A DNA stretch of 64,000 nucleotides. It comes from an uncultured Chloracidobacterium sp. Its GTDB lineage: Bacteria; Acidobacteriota; Blastocatellia; Pyrinomonadales; Pyrinomonadaceae. The notes under the pieces are model-generated. The model searched no databases. It was not told the DNA's origin and worked only from the letters and a program-made list of their open reading frames with translations. The translations under genes and the position numbers were made by a program. The stretch spans positions 14,553-78,552 of the forward strand of contig CALDGX010000205.1 in NCBI GenBank assembly GCA_937941715.1, read 5' to 3'. Numbering within the stretch: position 1 is the first letter of the stretch; each line of letters begins with the position of its first letter. Of the stretch, positions 61,963-64,000 are shown piece after piece.

Positions 61963-62463
61963 CTATTCGATCACGACAAGTACGTCGCCCGCATTGACGT
62001 TCTCGCCTTCGGATGCACGTATCTCTTTGATCGTGCCGTCGCGATGCGACTTTAACTCGTTCTGCATCTTCATCGCCTCGACGACAATAACGCCGTCGCC
62101 GTTGCTCACCTCATCGCCGGTCTTGACGAGTATCCTTACCACCTTGCCCGGCATTGCGGTCTTGATCTGCGACGAGCCTTCGCCGGAATCTCCGCCGTGG
62201 GCAGAACCGCGAAGCTGCTTGGGGTCGGCGATCCTGATCTCGAATTCGTTGGACCCGATGCCGACCTTTCTGATCTCTTTTGCAGTATCGGTCACGGACG
62301 CTTCCGTTACCTTACCGTCGTTTTTGAAGAGATAAACCCCGGGCAGCGGTTCGCCCAACTCAAGTTCATATTTCCGCCCGTCGACCACAGCACTCAAACT
62401 GTCGCCGATCCTTGTGATCTCGACCTCCATCGATCTTCCGCCGATCTCAGCTTTCAGTTTCAT
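61963..62463 (-). CDS. Biotin/lipoyl carrier protein (acyl-CoA carboxylase biotin carboxyl carrier)
   Basis: The 166-residue protein has a C-terminal biotinyl domain (about 95-166) with the biotinylation site EAMKM, the lysine being the biotin attachment residue, and AMPGKVVRILVKTGDEV before it. The N-terminal 80 residues resemble the linker/BT-like region of acyl-CoA carboxylases. It would carry the carboxyl group for an acetyl-, propionyl- or related-CoA carboxylase whose other subunits are not in the window. The ATG at 62463 touches the stop of the deoxyhypusine-synthase-like gene, so the two are cotranscribed. Confidence 0.88.
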   Translation of the reverse strand: MKLKAEIGGRSMEVEITRIGDSLSAVVDGRKYELELGEPLPGVYLFKNDGKVTEASVTDTAKEIRKVGIGSNEFEIRIADPKQLRGSAHGGDSGEGSSQIKTAMPGKVVRILVKTGDEVSNGDGVIVVEAMKMQNELKSHRDGTIKEIRASEGENVNAGDVLVVIE

Positions 62464-63594
62464 CTATTTCCTCGTCGAACGTTCGTATTCTTTCTTCAGC
62501 AGGTTCATGAATTCATCGCGGCGATCGTAAAGCCTTCGGGCATCGCGCGGCTCGTGGCGAGCCAGAGCGTATGCCGTGATGAGCGGCAGGGCAACAGTCG
62601 AGTCCACATAACAGACGACGGCGTCCGGCAGTTTGTCCGGATCGACCTTACCCCAACTGACCGCTTCGGCCGGCGTCGCACCGCTCAGCCCGCCGGTGTC
62701 CGGACGGGCGTCGGTCACCTGCAAAAAGTAATCGTGGCCCTTCTCGTCGATCCCGAGGACCTCCTGTATCTGAGGTTCGGTCTGCAAGGCAAAATTCTTC
62801 GGGCTGCCGCCGCCGAGGATGAAGATAGCCGATTTGCCGCCCTTCTTGGATTGTTTGCCCTTGTGCACAACGCCGCGTTTGGCGGCCAGCACGATCGAGG
62901 CTGTTTCGTTGACATCAAGATTCGGGTTCAGGACCAGCTTTCCGCCCTGCAGTTCCTTGGCGGCGATGTTCATCCCGATCGACGAGTCACCCGGACTCGA
63001 GGTATAGATCGGTACGCCGTACTCGTAGGCGACCGCGAGCAACGATTTTTCCTTAATACCGAGCTTTTCCTCACGTGCCCGGATGTACTTGCCGCAAAGG
63101 TAATGAAACTCGGCCGACGACATCGGCTTTTGAAATTCGGCATGCTCGATCAGCCGTCGAAAGAACGAATCGGTGTCCAGCAGTACGCTGTAATCAAAAA
63201 AGATGTCGTAAATGCGGACGACCTCTTCTTCGCGAAGGATGCGGTCATCAAGCTTGGCGTCACCCTGATGAAGCGAGAGCCCGATACCAAAATGCGTGTC
63301 GTGATACAGATTGGCACCGGTCGAAATGATCCAGTCGATAAAGCCGGCCTTGATCAGCGGTATAAGTGCCGAGATGCCCAGACCCGCCGGCGTCAATGCC
63401 CCGGTCAGAGTGACGCCGATGGTCACATCCGGCTCGAGCATCTTACGCGTAAACAACTGACACGCCTCGCGAAGCCGCGCACCGTTGTACGCCATGAACG
63501 ATTCGTCGATCAGGTCGGCGAGTACTGTGTCCTTTGAGATCGGCGTCGGGTCGATCCGCTTGCCACTCAGGAATTTACTTTGCTTCTTCGCCAT
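62464..63594 (-). CDS. Deoxyhypusine synthase-like protein
   Basis: The 376-residue protein matches the deoxyhypusine synthase family: TLTGALTPAGLG, STGANLYHDTHF, YTSSPGDSSIGMN, ILGGGSPKNF and the active-site PAEAVSWGKV lysine. Bacterial members usually act on polyamines, for example as homospermidine synthases, because bacteria lack eIF5A. The ATG at 63594 fits the family N-terminus; an ATG at 63630 gives a longer form. It is the first gene of a zero-gap pair with the biotinyl carrier. Confidence 0.88.
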   Translation of the reverse strand: MAKKQSKFLSGKRIDPTPISKDTVLADLIDESFMAYNGARLREACQLFTRKMLEPDVTIGVTLTGALTPAGLGISALIPLIKAGFIDWIISTGANLYHDTHFGIGLSLHQGDAKLDDRILREEEVVRIYDIFFDYSVLLDTDSFFRRLIEHAEFQKPMSSAEFHYLCGKYIRAREEKLGIKEKSLLAVAYEYGVPIYTSSPGDSSIGMNIAAKELQGGKLVLNPNLDVNETASIVLAAKRGVVHKGKQSKKGGKSAIFILGGGSPKNFALQTEPQIQEVLGIDEKGHDYFLQVTDARPDTGGLSGATPAEAVSWGKVDPDKLPDAVVCYVDSTVALPLITAYALARHEPRDARRLYDRRDEFMNLLKKEYERSTRK

Positions 63595-63607
63595 CCCCAC
63601 AAGTTTA

Positions 63608-63790
63608 TCAAAGATTCGAAAACGGGTCATTCATCCGTTCGAACTGCGCCCCATAAACGCCAATGCGCAGGGCTGCAGGCTCATCTCCGCCTTTCGGACG
63701 ACGATCAAGCGGACTCGGGTCCATTGGGAACACGATGACATCGCCCAAAAAGCACTTGGCAGATTGTTCCAGGATACGGGTAAAGGGCAA
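63608..63790 (-). pseudogene. Possible gene remnant
   Basis: An open minus-strand frame of about 60-70 residues ends at 63608, 14 bp before the deoxyhypusine-synthase-like start. The product (GDVIVFPMDPSPLDRRPKGG and LRIGVYGAQFERMNDPF) has plausible composition but no start codon better than TTG 63790, is cut by a stop at 63821-63823, and borders the repeat array. I do not recognise it; it may be a truncated gene or chance. The rest of 63595-63861 holds no other feature I can support. Confidence 0.25.
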
Positions 63791-63861
63791 AGCCGGCTGA
63801 TCATCGTCGAGAGCCAGTGTTTATGGGCGTTCGGTGGTTGTAGAGAGTTGACCGCGGGCGT

Positions 63862-64000
63862 GCGGTCAGTTCAAAATCGTCGGCGGTCAGTTCAAAATCG
63901 TCGGCGGTCAGTTCAAAATGGTCCGCGGTCAGTTCAAAATGGTCCGCGGTCAGTTCAAAATGGTCGGCGGTCGGTTCAAAATGGTCCGCGGTCGGTTCAA
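63862..64000 (+). repeat. 21-bp tandem repeat array, cut by window end
   Basis: Six full 21-bp units start at 63862, 63883, 63904, 63925, 63946 and 63967, with a seventh cut at 64000. Each contains GCGGTC followed by A or G, then GTTCAAAAT and a variable end (CGTCG, GGTCC or GGTCG). The 21-bp length equals seven codons and at least two plus-strand frames stay open through the array, but no start codon with support precedes it. No spacers, so not CRISPR. Confidence 0.9.

Noticed and set aside
62197..63537. Long plus-strand open frame of 446 codons
   Set aside because: It is antisense to the biotin carrier and deoxyhypusine-synthase-like genes, whose products have clear family motifs; the plus-strand product has none.
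63862..64000. CRISPR array
   Set aside because: The 21-bp units are contiguous with no spacers and show graded changes, so this is a simple tandem repeat.
1..64000. tRNA or rRNA genes
   Set aside because: I looked for T-arm-like GGTTCGAATCC patterns and rRNA segments in the intergenic gaps and found none.

Overview
The window looks like a chromosomal segment of an Acidobacteriota bacterium, probably of the Blastocatellia type. I infer this from gene content: a VWFA-related secreted protein of the kind typical of Acidobacteria, an Oar-like TonB-dependent receptor with an N-terminal carboxypeptidase-regulatory domain, a split glycine decarboxylase (gcvPA/gcvPB), bacillithiol synthesis (bshC), a deoxyhypusine-synthase-like gene and many secreted proteins of unknown role. 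GC content is moderate by eye and fairly even. I found no rRNA or tRNA gene, insertion sequence, prophage or CRISPR array.

Layout. 1-1.9 kb: the end of glmM, aroB and a small membrane protein (+). 1.9-6.2 kb: a B12-binding radical SAM protein, a VWFA protein and an exported DUF11-like protein (-). 6.4-13.1 kb: a secreted M1 aminopeptidase, then metH behind a SAM-II riboswitch with a downstream intrinsic terminator, then a saccharopine-dehydrogenase-like gene (+). 13.2-16.1 kb: a secreted HExxHxxGxxH metalloprotease with FG-GAP-type repeats (-). 16.3-18.8 kb: an acyltransferase plus an MFS exporter (+). 18.9-24.1 kb: an FHA-TM-trypsin fusion (-), a thioredoxin-like ferredoxin (+) and pntAB (-). 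24.4-37.1 kb is one long minus-strand region holding the glycine cleavage system in pieces (gcvT-gcvH, then gcvPA, then gcvPB), interleaved with a Tat-exported PLP enzyme, a GT2 glycosyltransferase, a polytopic membrane protein, a 2-oxoglutarate-oxygenase-like protein, a VTT-domain protein and a 35-residue membrane microprotein. 37.4-40.0 kb: a tightly packed trio of exported proteins led by a TPR protein (-). 40.2-51.3 kb: larE, gdhA, a large outer-membrane protein with strongly biased codon use, a secreted BNR/VPS10-like propeller, bshC and mutL (+). 51.4-60.4 kb: a nutrient-uptake module (ROK regulator, TonB receptor, 47-residue membrane protein, SSS symporter, secreted PIG-L/LmbE deacetylase). 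60.4-64 kb: a divergent ArgH-family lyase (+), a biotinyl carrier and a deoxyhypusine-synthase homologue (-), and a 21-bp tandem repeat that runs off the window.

The two most informative regulatory reads are: (i) the metH leader, where a SAM-II pseudoknot, a mutually exclusive pairing and a terminator hairpin with a T-run suggest SAM-dependent transcription attenuation; and (ii) an inverted repeat directly after a good -35/-10 pair in front of the TonB receptor, adjacent to the ROK regulator gene, which looks like that regulator's operator. Together these make methionine synthesis and one carbohydrate- or glycoconjugate-use module the best-explained regulated units in the window.
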